DNA of 64,000 nt from CBDEGK01 sp965237855 (GTDB taxonomy: Bacteria; Pseudomonadota; Gammaproteobacteria; Pseudomonadales; Halieaceae), in assembly GCA_965237855.1 (NCBI GenBank), contig CBDEGK010000001.1, positions 434,001-498,000 on the forward strand, written 5' to 3'. The notes under the pieces are model-generated. The model made no database searches, was not told where the DNA came from, and saw only the letters and a program-made list of their open reading frames with translations. Both the position numbers and the translations under genes were made by a program. Below are positions 1 to 7,595 of the stretch, piece after piece (positions within the stretch are counted from its first letter, which is position 1; every line of letters starts with the position of its first letter).

Positions 1-661
1 TGGCGGCGAACGGCAAGCATTTTTGTGCTGGACTCGATTTAGCCCTGTTTGGCGATATCGTCGGTGGCGGTGAGGGTGAACGGGGGGGGAACCCGGCCGG
101 GTAGCGGAAGCCATGCGACGCACCATCCTGAGCCTGCAGGGCAATCTCAATGCCATAGAAAATTGCTCCAAACCGGTGCTGGCAGCGATTCATTACACCT
201 GTATCGGCGGTGGTATCGATATGACCAGTTGCTGTGATATGCGTTATTGCACAGCCGATGCCTATTTTTCAGTGAAAGAAATTGAACTGGGCATGGTCGC
301 CGATGTTGGCACCCTGCAACGTTTGCCGCGATTGATAGGCGATGGCATGGTTCGAGAGCTGGCCTATACCGGTCGCCACATGGACGCCGAGGAAGCGTGC
401 AAACTTGGATTCGTGAACAAGGTCTTCGACGACAGGGACAGCATGCTCGCCGGTGTCATTGAAATTGCCCGGGAAATCGCCCGCAAGTCTCCCCTGGCAA
501 TTCGCGGCACCAAGGAGATGCTCTTGTATGGGCGCGATCACTCGGTGGCGGACGGACTCAACTATATCGCCACCTGGAATGCCGGCATGCTCAGCCAGGA
601 AGACCTGATGGGTTCTATCAACGCGCAGGCCAGCGGTGACGGCTTCGAGTACAAGGACTGA
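1..661 (+). pseudogene. Dienoyl-CoA isomerase (ECH1-like), 5'-truncated by window edge and apparently frameshifted
   Basis: Member of the enoyl-CoA hydratase/isomerase (crotonase) family, closest in motif order to delta(3,5)-delta(2,4)-dienoyl-CoA isomerase, which shifts double bonds during beta-oxidation of unsaturated fatty acids. The first part reads in the frame starting at base 3 (NGKHFCAGLDL, the usual crotonase motif) and stops at 102-104. From about base 83 the protein continues in another frame through 659. Numbered from the ATG at 113, GGGID Asp36, KEIE Glu56 and VADVG Asp64 keep the spacing of the Asp/Glu/Asp catalytic triad of mammalian ECH1 (176/196/204). The switch falls in a run of eight G (82-89), and adding one base restores a single frame. 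The true start lies outside the window. A sequencing error is as likely as a real mutation. Confidence 0.85.
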
Positions 662-674
662 TTCAGCAGTAAAC

Positions 675-1601
675 ATGAGTAATCGCTTAAACCGTCCCTG
701 GTTGCACTTCCTGGTGCTGGGCACCGCTTTTTTTTTCCTCATGCGCTGGTTGTATCCGCCGCCCATTCCGGTGGTGGGGCCGCTTGGGGATTCGCGTGTG
801 GAAAACCTGCAGCGTCAATGGTTCTCCACCGCTGGACGGCCGGCGACGCCAGCTCAGTTGCAGGGCATGGTGCGAGCGGAATTGGACCGGGATATGCTGT
901 TCCAGGAAGCGCTGCGGCTGGAGCTTCACCTGTACGACAGTGTCGTGCACCAGCGGCTGATCAAGAATATGCGGTTTCTGCGCCTCGGCGAGGGCAAGAC
1001 CGACCAGGAACTGTATAAAGATGCGCTGCGCATGGAGCTGCACCTCGGTGACGAGGTGGTCAAGCGGCGCTTGATCCAGGCCATGGAGCAATTGTTGTTG
1101 GCACAGTCCCGTTTGAGTGAACCCAGTGAAACCGATTTACGACAGCGCTTCGAGTCGCAAACAGAGCAGCTGCGGCGTCCGCCCCGCTATAGTTTTGAAC
1201 ATGTCTTCCTGACCCGGGACCGCGCCTCTGAGGCCGAGGCGTTATTGGCGCGGATAGAAACCGAGCAGCGCGACGGGTCGCAGGCGAGAGAACTGAGTTC
1301 GCCATTCCTGCCCGGCTATCGTTTCCGTAGTCTTAGTCCGCAGCAAATTGCCCGACACTTTGGTGCCGCCTTCGTCCTCAACCTGCAACAGGCCGAGCCA
1401 AGCCCCCACAGTTGGTTTGGGCCGATTGAGTCGACCTATGGTTTGCACCTGGTATGGATGGGGGAGATCGAAGAGGCCCGCGATGCACGGCTGGAGGAAG
1501 TTCGTGATCAACTGGCCAGGGACCTGGTGTTGGAGCGACGCAATAATGCCCTGCGCGATGCAGTGAGCCGGGTGCGAGAGAATTATGAGGTGGTGTTGTG
1601 A
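675..1601 (+). CDS. Parvulin-like peptidyl-prolyl cis-trans isomerase, membrane anchored
   Basis: A 308-residue protein with one N-terminal hydrophobic segment (residues about 8-25, HFLVLGTAFFFLMRWLY), a helical middle and a C-terminal PpiC/rotamase-type region. The stretches YSFEHVFL and WFGPIESTYGLHLVWM match the start and end of a parvulin domain. The likely role is folding of envelope proteins on the periplasmic side; this rests on family similarity only. I chose ATG 675 because an upstream in-frame start at 636 lies inside the preceding gene and adds no hydrophobic leader. The stop overlaps the GTG start of the HupE-like gene by 4 bases, so the two are probably co-translated. Confidence 0.75.
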   Translation: MSNRLNRPWLHFLVLGTAFFFLMRWLYPPPIPVVGPLGDSRVENLQRQWFSTAGRPATPAQLQGMVRAELDRDMLFQEALRLELHLYDSVVHQRLIKNMRFLRLGEGKTDQELYKDALRMELHLGDEVVKRRLIQAMEQLLLAQSRLSEPSETDLRQRFESQTEQLRRPPRYSFEHVFLTRDRASEAEALLARIETEQRDGSQARELSSPFLPGYRFRSLSPQQIARHFGAAFVLNLQQAEPSPHSWFGPIESTYGLHLVWMGEIEEARDARLEEVRDQLARDLVLERRNNALRDAVSRVRENYEVVL

Positions 1602-2599
1602 GGGCGTTTTCTCGTGTACTGATGGCTTTGCTGATACCGATGCTACTGGCAGAGCCGGCAGCGGCACACCGCTTTGCCCCCTCGCTGTTGCGCTTGTTTG
1701 AAGTCGCGCCGAACGAATATAACGTGATCTGGAAGACCCCCGCCCAGGCCACGTCGGCGGTGCCGCTGCGGCCGGTGTTGCCGGTGTTGCCGGCAATTTG
1801 CCAGGCACTGGACGGCGGTGATGGCGAAATGGAGGGCACCGGCATTATTCGCCAGTGGCGTATGCGCTGCAGTGCCGGCCTGGTGGGGCATACTATTGCG
1901 GTATCTGGCCTGGCGGAAAACCAGTCGTCGGTGCTGTTTTCCCTGGAGAATCTGGACGGCAGCTTTTACCAGTCGCTGCTAAATACCGCACAGAGCGAAT
2001 TCACCGTGCCCGCTGAACCCACCGCAGTGACGGTGGTCAAGGAATACAGCTCGCTTGGCATAGGCCACATCTGGAGTGGCATCGATCATCTCCTGTTTGT
2101 CTTCGGCTTGTTGCTGTTGGTGGGTGGTGGCAGACGCCTGGTGTGGACCATTACGTCCTTCACGTTGGGACACTCGATTACCTTGTCGCTGGTGACTCTG
2201 GGCTTTTTCGAATACCCGGTGGCGCTGGTCGAATTTACCATTGCACTGAGTATTTTTGTGCTGGCGGTGGAACTGGCGCGAACCGACGGGAAAGGTTTGT
2301 TCCGCGCCTACCCCTGGTGGCTGGCTGGGGGCTTTGGCCTGTTGCACGGAATGGGCTTTGCCGGCGCCCTGGCCGAGGTGGGACTGCCGCAGGCAGAGTT
2401 GCCGCTGGCCTTATTGTTTTTCAACGTGGGCATTGAAATCGGTCAGCTGGCATTTATCTTTGCCGCCTGGGGCATTTGGCTTGTCCTGCGGCGGGGATTG
2501 CAACCCTGGCAGGAGAGGCTGTTACCCGTGCCGGTGTATGTATTGGGTTCGCTGTCTGCGATGTGGTGTATCGAGCGGGGCCTGGAAGTACTACTTTAA
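1598..2599 (+). CDS. HupE/UreJ-family membrane protein
   Basis: 333 residues with a signal peptide (about 1-23, ending AAA before HRF), a soluble part to about residue 155, then several membrane segments. Family marks are GIDHLLFVFG (161-170), a following GHS motif, GLLHGMGFAGAL (about 248-259) and FNVGIEIGQ (275-283). HupE/UreJ proteins are thought to move nickel or other metals; the conserved His and Asp in membrane helices fit that. No hydrogenase or urease genes lie nearby, so the substrate is unknown here. The start is GTG, overlapping the stop of the PPIase gene. Confidence 0.8.
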   Translation: MRAFSRVLMALLIPMLLAEPAAAHRFAPSLLRLFEVAPNEYNVIWKTPAQATSAVPLRPVLPVLPAICQALDGGDGEMEGTGIIRQWRMRCSAGLVGHTIAVSGLAENQSSVLFSLENLDGSFYQSLLNTAQSEFTVPAEPTAVTVVKEYSSLGIGHIWSGIDHLLFVFGLLLLVGGGRRLVWTITSFTLGHSITLSLVTLGFFEYPVALVEFTIALSIFVLAVELARTDGKGLFRAYPWWLAGGFGLLHGMGFAGALAEVGLPQAELPLALLFFNVGIEIGQLAFIFAAWGIWLVLRRGLQPWQERLLPVPVYVLGSLSAMWCIERGLEVLL

Positions 2600-2639
2600 A
2601 TACACCCGCCGCAGGCGCTGACCCCGCTGTTAGTTCGCT

Positions 2640-3422
2640 TTATTCAGTACCCGGGTAGCCGCTCATCTCGATGAAGGGATGAAAGGCAATTTCTATGCCC
2701 TCGCGCACGAAATTTTTATTCTCCAGGATGTTGCGGCGGCGCACGTAGTCGCCGGTTGCCGAGCGGGTGTCGATGGCTTCGGTGGCGTCCATACCGCCGA
2801 CCGAGGAAAACACCCGGCGTAAATCCATGGTGTACACGTTCACCCACAGCGAAGCGCCCTTGGCATTGCGATTCCAGTCAAAGTCAGTTGATACCCCGTC
2901 ACCAGGGCCTTGCAGGCTGGGCTTGCGAGTCACACCATCCCAGCGTGCCAGGTGTTTGAGGCCGCCACTGAAGGCAATGTCTTTCTCGATGATATCGGTA
3001 AAGATGAAGGCATCCAGGTTGTCAGTTTTCTGCAGGGCGTCGCGCACACTAATCAGGCACAGGGTAAAGGTTTTCTGGTTGACGCGGCCGCTGGTTGGGT
3101 CAACCGGGTTCCCATAAATCCGCACAGCGGTTTTCCACTCCTGCTGGAAACGCCGTTGTGAAATAACATCAAAGCCGTTTTCGTCCAGGTAGTCGCGTAC
3201 CGCCTTGTCGATATCGTTCTCGGAATCTTCCAGGTAGCTGCGGCTGGGGCCGCCGAGGTTGATCGGGGCAATAACCACACGGTTGATATTTGTGTTGGCC
3301 AGCAACTCCGTGTCCAGTTCATAGGGATAGACAGTCGGGTTGTAGGAGGGTGCGGCCGAACAGCCGAGCAACAACAGGGAGGCAAACAGGGTCGTCAGCA
3401 AAGTAATAAGTAATTTAGTCAT
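2640..3422 (-). CDS. Putative lipoprotein of unknown function
   Basis: 260 residues. The N-terminus is a lipoprotein signal: MTK, a hydrophobic core, then the lipobox LLGC, with the lipidated Cys near residue 21. The mature part has no motif I can assign. It contains a stretch resembling outer-membrane lipoproteins that act on envelope stress (NINRVVIAPINLGG, LDENGFDVISQRRFQ), but that is only an impression. It faces the HupE-like gene tail to tail and diverges from the LLM gene, so it is probably a single-gene unit. Confidence 0.75.
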   Translation of the reverse strand: MTKLLITLLTTLFASLLLLGCSAAPSYNPTVYPYELDTELLANTNINRVVIAPINLGGPSRSYLEDSENDIDKAVRDYLDENGFDVISQRRFQQEWKTAVRIYGNPVDPTSGRVNQKTFTLCLISVRDALQKTDNLDAFIFTDIIEKDIAFSGGLKHLARWDGVTRKPSLQGPGDGVSTDFDWNRNAKGASLWVNVYTMDLRRVFSSVGGMDATEAIDTRSATGDYVRRRNILENKNFVREGIEIAFHPFIEMSGYPGTE

Positions 3423-3528
3423 GATGGGTCTCTGGCATAGAACCGCGCCATGTTAGCAGACCACAGTCGATTGACAACATCCGGCCCCAGTGTAGTGTAT
3501 GGGGTTTGCTTAGCGGTTGGATCATTGC

Positions 3529-4542
3529 ATGCACATAGATGGACCTTTCTACGCTGGCCTGGATGGCGCGGCTGCGGAATCCAGGCGACTGGCGGATATT
3601 GGCTATGACGGGATCTATACCCTTGAGGGGCCCTCGGATCCCTTTTTACCCCTGGCAATAGCCAGTGAACACGCTCCCGAGCTGACCATTGCGACGGGCA
3701 TTGCGGTGGCATTTCCTCGCAACCCCTCCCACATCGCCTACCAGGCCTGGGACTTGCAGCGCTTCTCCCAGGGTAAGTTTATGTTGGGGGTAGGTTCACA
3801 GGTCAGGGCCCATATCGAGAAGCGTTTTGGTATTGATTTTGACCCGCCGGCCTCGCGAATGCGCGAGTACATCTCCGCGGTCAAAGCTTTTTTCAGTTGC
3901 TGGCAGGACGGTGACAGACTGGATTTCCAGGGCAAGTACTACCGCCACACCCTGATGACACCCATGTTTAACCCGGGCCCATTGGAGTGGGGGCCGCCAC
4001 CGACCCTGCTCGGCGCCATGGGCCCCGGCATGACCCGGGTAGCGGGGGAGGTGGCCGACGGGTTGATTGTACATCCCTTCAATACCTTGCCTTTCCTCAA
4101 TGATCTGCAGCTGCCGGCGCTGGAGCGGGGGCTGAGTAATGCCGGCCGCAGCCGGGGCGATTTCATCACCCAGATTGCCGGCATTTGTGTCACCGGCAAC
4201 ACCGAGGAAGAATACGCGGCGGCTCGGGCCACGGTGTGTGGTTTGCTGGCCTTCTATGGTTCAACACCGGCGTACCTGCCACCGATGGAGGCCGTTGGCT
4301 ACGAGGCACTGCATCCTGAATTGAATGCCCTGTCGAAGCAGGGTCGCTGGGATGAAATGAGCAACTTGATCGATGACGACTTTCTCAATGCTTTCGCAGT
4401 CTGTGGTGAACCCGATACCATCGCAGCGGGCTTGTTACAGAAGTATGCGGGTATGGCCGACCGCCTGAGTATTTACGCACCCTACGCCCTGGCCGATGAC
4501 ACCTGGGCGGGAATAGTTTCGCAGTTGAAGGAATCACCATGA
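3529..4542 (+). CDS. LLM-class flavin/F420-type oxidoreductase
   Basis: A 337-residue TIM-barrel protein of the luciferase-like monooxygenase superfamily, in the F420-dependent subgroup. Typical marks are the N-terminal LADIGYDGIYTLEG, ITIATGIAVAFPRNP-type strand, RFSQGKFMLGVGSQV and the later GEVADGLIVHPFNT. The substrate cannot be told. I chose ATG 3529 over TTG 3517 because MHIDGPFYAGLD begins the barrel directly. It overlaps the next gene, a thioesterase, by 4 bases (ATGA), which suggests a shared role in acyl-CoA or xenobiotic metabolism. A second LLM gene is at 62559-63572. Confidence 0.85.
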   Translation: MHIDGPFYAGLDGAAAESRRLADIGYDGIYTLEGPSDPFLPLAIASEHAPELTIATGIAVAFPRNPSHIAYQAWDLQRFSQGKFMLGVGSQVRAHIEKRFGIDFDPPASRMREYISAVKAFFSCWQDGDRLDFQGKYYRHTLMTPMFNPGPLEWGPPPTLLGAMGPGMTRVAGEVADGLIVHPFNTLPFLNDLQLPALERGLSNAGRSRGDFITQIAGICVTGNTEEEYAAARATVCGLLAFYGSTPAYLPPMEAVGYEALHPELNALSKQGRWDEMSNLIDDDFLNAFAVCGEPDTIAAGLLQKYAGMADRLSIYAPYALADDTWAGIVSQLKESP

Positions 4543-4946
4543 GCACAGCGCCTGAGGGATATAAAAGCTTAACCGGCATCAGCCCGGCTGAAGATCACAT
4601 CGGCCCGTTTTACTACAGCAAAACCGACGACGGCCTGCGCTTGGGGTTCGAGGCCAGGCAGGAAAACTGCAACGGTATCGGCACCGTACACGGCGGCGTG
4701 CTGATGTGCTTTGCCGATTACACCGTCACCATGCTGGCCCTGTCCGGGGTCAAGGAGAACTGCGCCACTATCAGCTTCAACAGTGACTTTATCTCCGGTG
4801 CACGGCTGGGGGATTGGGTTGAGGGCCGGGGTGAGGTGGTTCGCCGAACCGGTTCCATGACCTTCGTCCGCGGTGAGTTGTTGGTCGGTGACAAACTGGT
4901 GATGACGTTTCAGTCCGTGTTGAGACGCCTCAAGAAGGACGCCTGA
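4539..4946 (+). CDS. PaaI-type hotdog-fold thioesterase
   Basis: 135 residues of a single hotdog domain. The central NGIGTVHGGVLMCFADYTVTMLAL carries the HGG motif and the Asp of the PaaI/YbgC-like acyl-CoA thioesterases. The C-terminal strands (TISFNSDFISGARLGDWVEGRGEVVRR) complete the fold. Substrate is unknown. It is translationally coupled to the LLM oxidoreductase upstream (ATGA overlap), and its stop shares a base with the start of the DUF3301 gene. Confidence 0.85.
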   Translation: MSTAPEGYKSLTGISPAEDHIGPFYYSKTDDGLRLGFEARQENCNGIGTVHGGVLMCFADYTVTMLALSGVKENCATISFNSDFISGARLGDWVEGRGEVVRRTGSMTFVRGELLVGDKLVMTFQSVLRRLKKDA

Positions 4947-5272
4947 TGGTTATCAGTTTGTCTGATGTACTACTGTTACTCTGCCTGGGTGGAGCAGCAA
5001 CCTGGTTCCTGTCCAGCCTGCGGGTGCGCGAACTGGCCTTGCAGGAGGCCCGCCGGGCCTGTGATCGGGAGGGTGCGCAGCTACTCGATCAAACTGTCAG
5101 TGCTCAACGGCTCTCCCTGAGTCGCGATAGCAGTGGTCAGTGGCGGATATGGCGTCAGTATCACTTTGAGTACAGCTACGATGGCAATCAACGACAGGCC
5201 GGTCATGTGATTATGTTGGGTGGACGGTTACAGGCCCTGGTGATGGTAGAACCACCTCAGATCTTGCATTAG
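4946..5272 (+). CDS. DUF3301 domain protein
   Basis: 108 residues. One N-terminal membrane helix (about 4-22) is followed by a DUF3301 domain: CDREGAQLLDQTV, then a strand-rich segment (WRIWRQYHFEYSYDG) ending in GGRLQALVMVEP. Function of this family is not established. The start codon overlaps the previous stop by one base, so the gene ends a three-gene unit with the LLM enzyme and thioesterase. Confidence 0.8.
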   Translation: MVISLSDVLLLLCLGGAATWFLSSLRVRELALQEARRACDREGAQLLDQTVSAQRLSLSRDSSGQWRIWRQYHFEYSYDGNQRQAGHVIMLGGRLQALVMVEPPQILH

Positions 5273-5320
5273 CAATTACTCAAATTCCTTACCTATAGGG
5301 TAGCGGTAACAGGACCAGGG

Positions 5321-5349
5321 TTGTCCACAGAATCTGTGGATAAGTCAGT
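5321..5349 (+). repeat. 29-nt intergenic element, copy 1 (DnaA-box dyad)
   Basis: TTGTCCACAG and CTGTGGATAA form a nearly perfect inverted repeat with a 3-base spacer, followed by GTCAGT. The same 29 bases recur at 28257-28285 with 24 identical positions. The right arm contains a perfect DnaA box (TTATCCACA on the minus strand). Confidence 0.6.
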
Positions 5350-5638
5350 GGGTAAATTGTTCAGTTTCACATTGGAGCCCTGTTTCCCGCACTTATCAGC
5401 ACTTTGATCAAAAAATAGGCAATGAATATATATTGTTAATAAACAATGAGTTAGGAACCAACATTAATGATAGTTAGTTAAAGTAGCGGCTAACCCCGTG
5501 AATGTTTAAAGGCTGAAAAAAGGTCGATTTCAACTGTGTATAACATTTTCAAAGCTGCTACCAAAGGTAACCCATGCACCAATTTGGAAACATTCCGGGA
5601 GGTTACACTTATGTCAGTGAAATGACGTTTCGAAAAAC

Positions 5639-5681
5639 AGCTTTTTTTATAGATTGAAACTCATTGTCAAGAAAAAAAGCT
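5639..5681. repeat. A/T-run inverted repeat beside queD
   Basis: AGC followed by seven T (5639-5648) pairs perfectly with seven A followed by GCT (5672-5681), with a 23-base loop. It lies 17 bases beyond the queD stop and may act as a weak terminator for queD on the minus strand, but the stem is almost all A-T. Confidence 0.4.
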
Positions 5682-5697
5682 TTGTTACCTGCTGGTG

Positions 5698-6054
5698 TCA
5701 GCCGCCTTTGTAGATACACCCTGAGGTGCAAGTTTCTCGTATCTCGACTGCGCTAAGCTGTTCCATTTCAGGTTTCAGGTGGGTCCAGATCCAGCGGGCA
5801 ATGTTTTCGCTGGTCGGATTGTCCAGCCCGGAAATGTCGTTGAGGTAGTGGTGATCCAACTGCTCATACAGGGGTTTGAAGTGCGTTTTGACGTCGGAAA
5901 AATCCATCACCCAGCCAGATTCCGCACCGACCTCACCGCTGAGCACCAGGCGCACCTGAAAAGAGTGGCCATGTAAACGGGCGCACTTGTGCCCCTCGGG
6001 AACATTAGGCAGGCGATGTGCTGCCTCAAAGTGAAATTCTTTGTAGATTTCCAT
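5698..6054 (-). CDS. queD: 6-carboxy-5,6,7,8-tetrahydropterin synthase
   Basis: 118 residues, the normal QueD length. It converts dihydroneopterin triphosphate to 6-carboxytetrahydropterin, the second step of queuosine/7-deazaguanine biosynthesis. Zinc ligands are visible as His13 (FHFEAAH), His28 and His30 (RLHGHSF), with the catalytic Cys24 (HKCARL) placed as in E. coli QueD. A C-terminal ETCTSGCIYKG follows. Start is ATG 6054 (MEIYKEFHFEAAHRL); an upstream in-frame Met would add 15 residues foreign to the family. No preQ1 riboswitch is evident upstream. Confidence 0.95.
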   Translation of the reverse strand: MEIYKEFHFEAAHRLPNVPEGHKCARLHGHSFQVRLVLSGEVGAESGWVMDFSDVKTHFKPLYEQLDHHYLNDISGLDNPTSENIARWIWTHLKPEMEQLSAVEIRETCTSGCIYKGG

Positions 6055-6146
6055 AGTAAAATCCGACTGCAAGGGCGGCGATTTTACACCTAAAAACAAG
6101 GGCTTTTAAGAGCTTGGGAAATTTTAGCAAATCCTCCTGTAAGTGT

Positions 6147-6174
6147 TTGACAGCCCTTAATAAATCTGTAGAAT
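6147..6174 (+). promoter_or_regulatory. Sigma70 promoter of the tRNA-Val/tRNA-Asp unit
   Basis: Perfect -35 TTGACA (6147-6152), 16-base spacer, -10 TAGAAT (6169-6174), then a GC-rich discriminator (GCGCG) just before the tRNA at 6193. GC-rich discriminators are typical of stable-RNA promoters under stringent control. Confidence 0.8.
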
Positions 6175-6192
6175 GCGCGTTCTCGGATTCGG

Positions 6193-6268
6193 GGGTGATT
6201 AGCTCAGCTGGGAGAGCATCTGCCTTACAAGCAGAGGGTCGGCGGTTCGATCCCGTCATCACCCACCA
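6193..6268 (+). tRNA. tRNA-Val (TAC anticodon)
   Basis: 76 bases forming a full cloverleaf: acceptor GGGTGAT pairs with ATCACCC, the anticodon loop holds TAC at 6226-6228, the T arm has GGTTCGATCC, and CCA (6266-6268) is encoded. It closely matches E. coli valine tRNA. Confidence 0.97.
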
Positions 6269-6305
6269 CCTTTTGTCCGAAAAACTCGCAAGAGTTCCTA
6301 CCGTT

Positions 6306-6382
6306 GGACCGGTAGTTCAGTTGGTTAGAATGCCGGCCTGTCACGCCGGAGGTCGCGGGTTCGAGTCCCGTCCGGTCCGCCA
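6306..6382 (+). tRNA. tRNA-Asp (GTC anticodon)
   Basis: 77 bases; acceptor GGACCGG pairs with CCGGTCC, anticodon GTC lies at 6340-6342 and CCA is encoded. It sits 37 bases after tRNA-Val and is probably transcribed with it. Confidence 0.97.
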
Positions 6383-6495
6383 TTACAACGCCTCCGTTCT
6401 TCATACAATGCATAGTATTAAGTAGCAAACGCATCACGTGCTCCATCGTGCCTGACGAGGGTGGCGGCTGCTGGCCAGCCCAGCGGCCATGCTCT

Positions 6496-7590
6496 ATGCT
6501 GAAATGTATGCAAGAGCTTGAAAAACAAGCACTTACCGAAAAGCTGATAACCCTAGTTAGCCAGCGCCTGGGCGATGATGCCAACTTGCTAAGCGGCGGG
6601 GACCTGGAACGGGATATGTTTACGCTGGTGGACCAGGCGTTCACTGATTCTCTAAATTCCCGGCGCATGGAAGTCAATATCCTGCTCTCGGACCTGCGCG
6701 GATTTACTGCGATGGCCGCACTCTGTGAGGCCGCCGAGCTGGTGGAATTACTGAATCGTTACCTGCGCAAGATGAGTGAAATTATCCTCCGCTACGACGG
6801 CACCATCGACAAGTTCATGGGCGATTCGATCATGGCTTTGTTCGGCGCACCGGTGGGGCGCCCGGATGACCTTGAGCGCTGTCTTGCCTGCGCGGTAGAT
6901 ATGCAACTGGCCATGAATGACATCAATGAGATGAACTTGCAGCTGGGCTTGCCTGAGCTGCACATGGGCATAGGTATCAATACCGGGCGGGTGATGGCGG
7001 GCAGCCTCGGCTCGACCCTGCACAGCGAGTACACGGTTATTGGCGCCGAGGTAAATATTGCGTCGCGCATCGAAGCGCACAGCCTGCGCGGGCAAATTTT
7101 ACTCAGCCAGAATACCTATGAGCTTGCGCAGGACTATATAGAGATCGGCGGCGTCAACGAGGTCCAGGTAAAAGGTCGCCCCGATGCGGTGCGCATGTAT
7201 GAACTGCGCTCAACCCAAAAGCCCCAATATCTGGAAGTACCCCAGCGCGAGGCCCGGAGCAGTCCGCGGGTTGCGGTGGATATTCCCCTGAGTTTCCAGT
7301 TGGTCGAGGGCAAGAGTGTGAAAGCGGAATTACTCCAGGGTCGTATCATCGATCTCGGCTACGGCGGCTTAATGGCGCGGGTGAATGAGCCGATCTCCGA
7401 GCATGCCGAAATCTGCATCAAGTTGTCTCTGTCGCTGATGTCGCGCGAAAGCAGTGATGTCTACGCCCGAGTATTACGGGTTAATGAGGCTGACGGTGAA
7501 TTTGAGTGTCAAATGGAATTCACTTTCATCGAGGACAGCGCGCGGCGTGAGCTGAAAGGCTTCGTTGACCAGATCGTCGAGACCGCCTGA
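6496..7590 (+). CDS. Class III nucleotide cyclase fused to a PilZ domain
   Basis: About 364 residues. An N-terminal helix region is followed by a class III cyclase domain (about 60-235). Metal-binding Asp66 (LLSDLRGFT) and Asp110 (KFMGDSIMALF), purine-site Lys106 and Thr180 (YTVIG), and transition-state Asn187 and Arg191 (VNIASRI) are all present, so the cyclase looks active and adenylate-type (IIIb-like). A PilZ domain follows (about 250-355). It keeps RxxxR (Arg254-Arg258) but reads DLGYGG where DxSxxG is expected. PilZ domains usually bind c-di-GMP, so the fusion may let c-di-GMP tune cAMP synthesis; that is inference. The start is uncertain: GTG 6448 and ATG 6508 are alternatives and none has a strong ribosome site. 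Confidence 0.85.
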   Translation: MLKCMQELEKQALTEKLITLVSQRLGDDANLLSGGDLERDMFTLVDQAFTDSLNSRRMEVNILLSDLRGFTAMAALCEAAELVELLNRYLRKMSEIILRYDGTIDKFMGDSIMALFGAPVGRPDDLERCLACAVDMQLAMNDINEMNLQLGLPELHMGIGINTGRVMAGSLGSTLHSEYTVIGAEVNIASRIEAHSLRGQILLSQNTYELAQDYIEIGGVNEVQVKGRPDAVRMYELRSTQKPQYLEVPQREARSSPRVAVDIPLSFQLVEGKSVKAELLQGRIIDLGYGGLMARVNEPISEHAEICIKLSLSLMSRESSDVYARVLRVNEADGEFECQMEFTFIEDSARRELKGFVDQIVETA

Positions 7591-7595
7591 ACGTA

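Larger units (their letters stand above)
5273..5697. other. Gene-free AT-rich region with DnaA-box-like sites
   Basis: About 425 bases between two convergent genes, clearly more AT-rich than its surroundings, with no credible open frame. It holds two exact matches to the DnaA-box consensus TTWTNCACA on the minus strand (5335-5343 and 5535-5543), a near match TTGTCCACA (5321-5329), a TTTGATCAAA palindrome (5403-5412), an ATTGTT/AACAAT dyad (5432-5447) and a 10-base inverted repeat of A/T runs (5639-5681). No ncRNA family is recognisable. Confidence 0.6.

Noticed and set aside
636..674. Upstream start for the parvulin-like gene
   Set aside because: It would overlap the preceding gene and add a polar leader ahead of the membrane anchor; ATG 675 fits better.
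5639..5681. Strong Rho-independent terminator for queD
   Set aside because: The stem has only three G-C pairs and a 23-base loop, so it is listed only as a weak inverted repeat.
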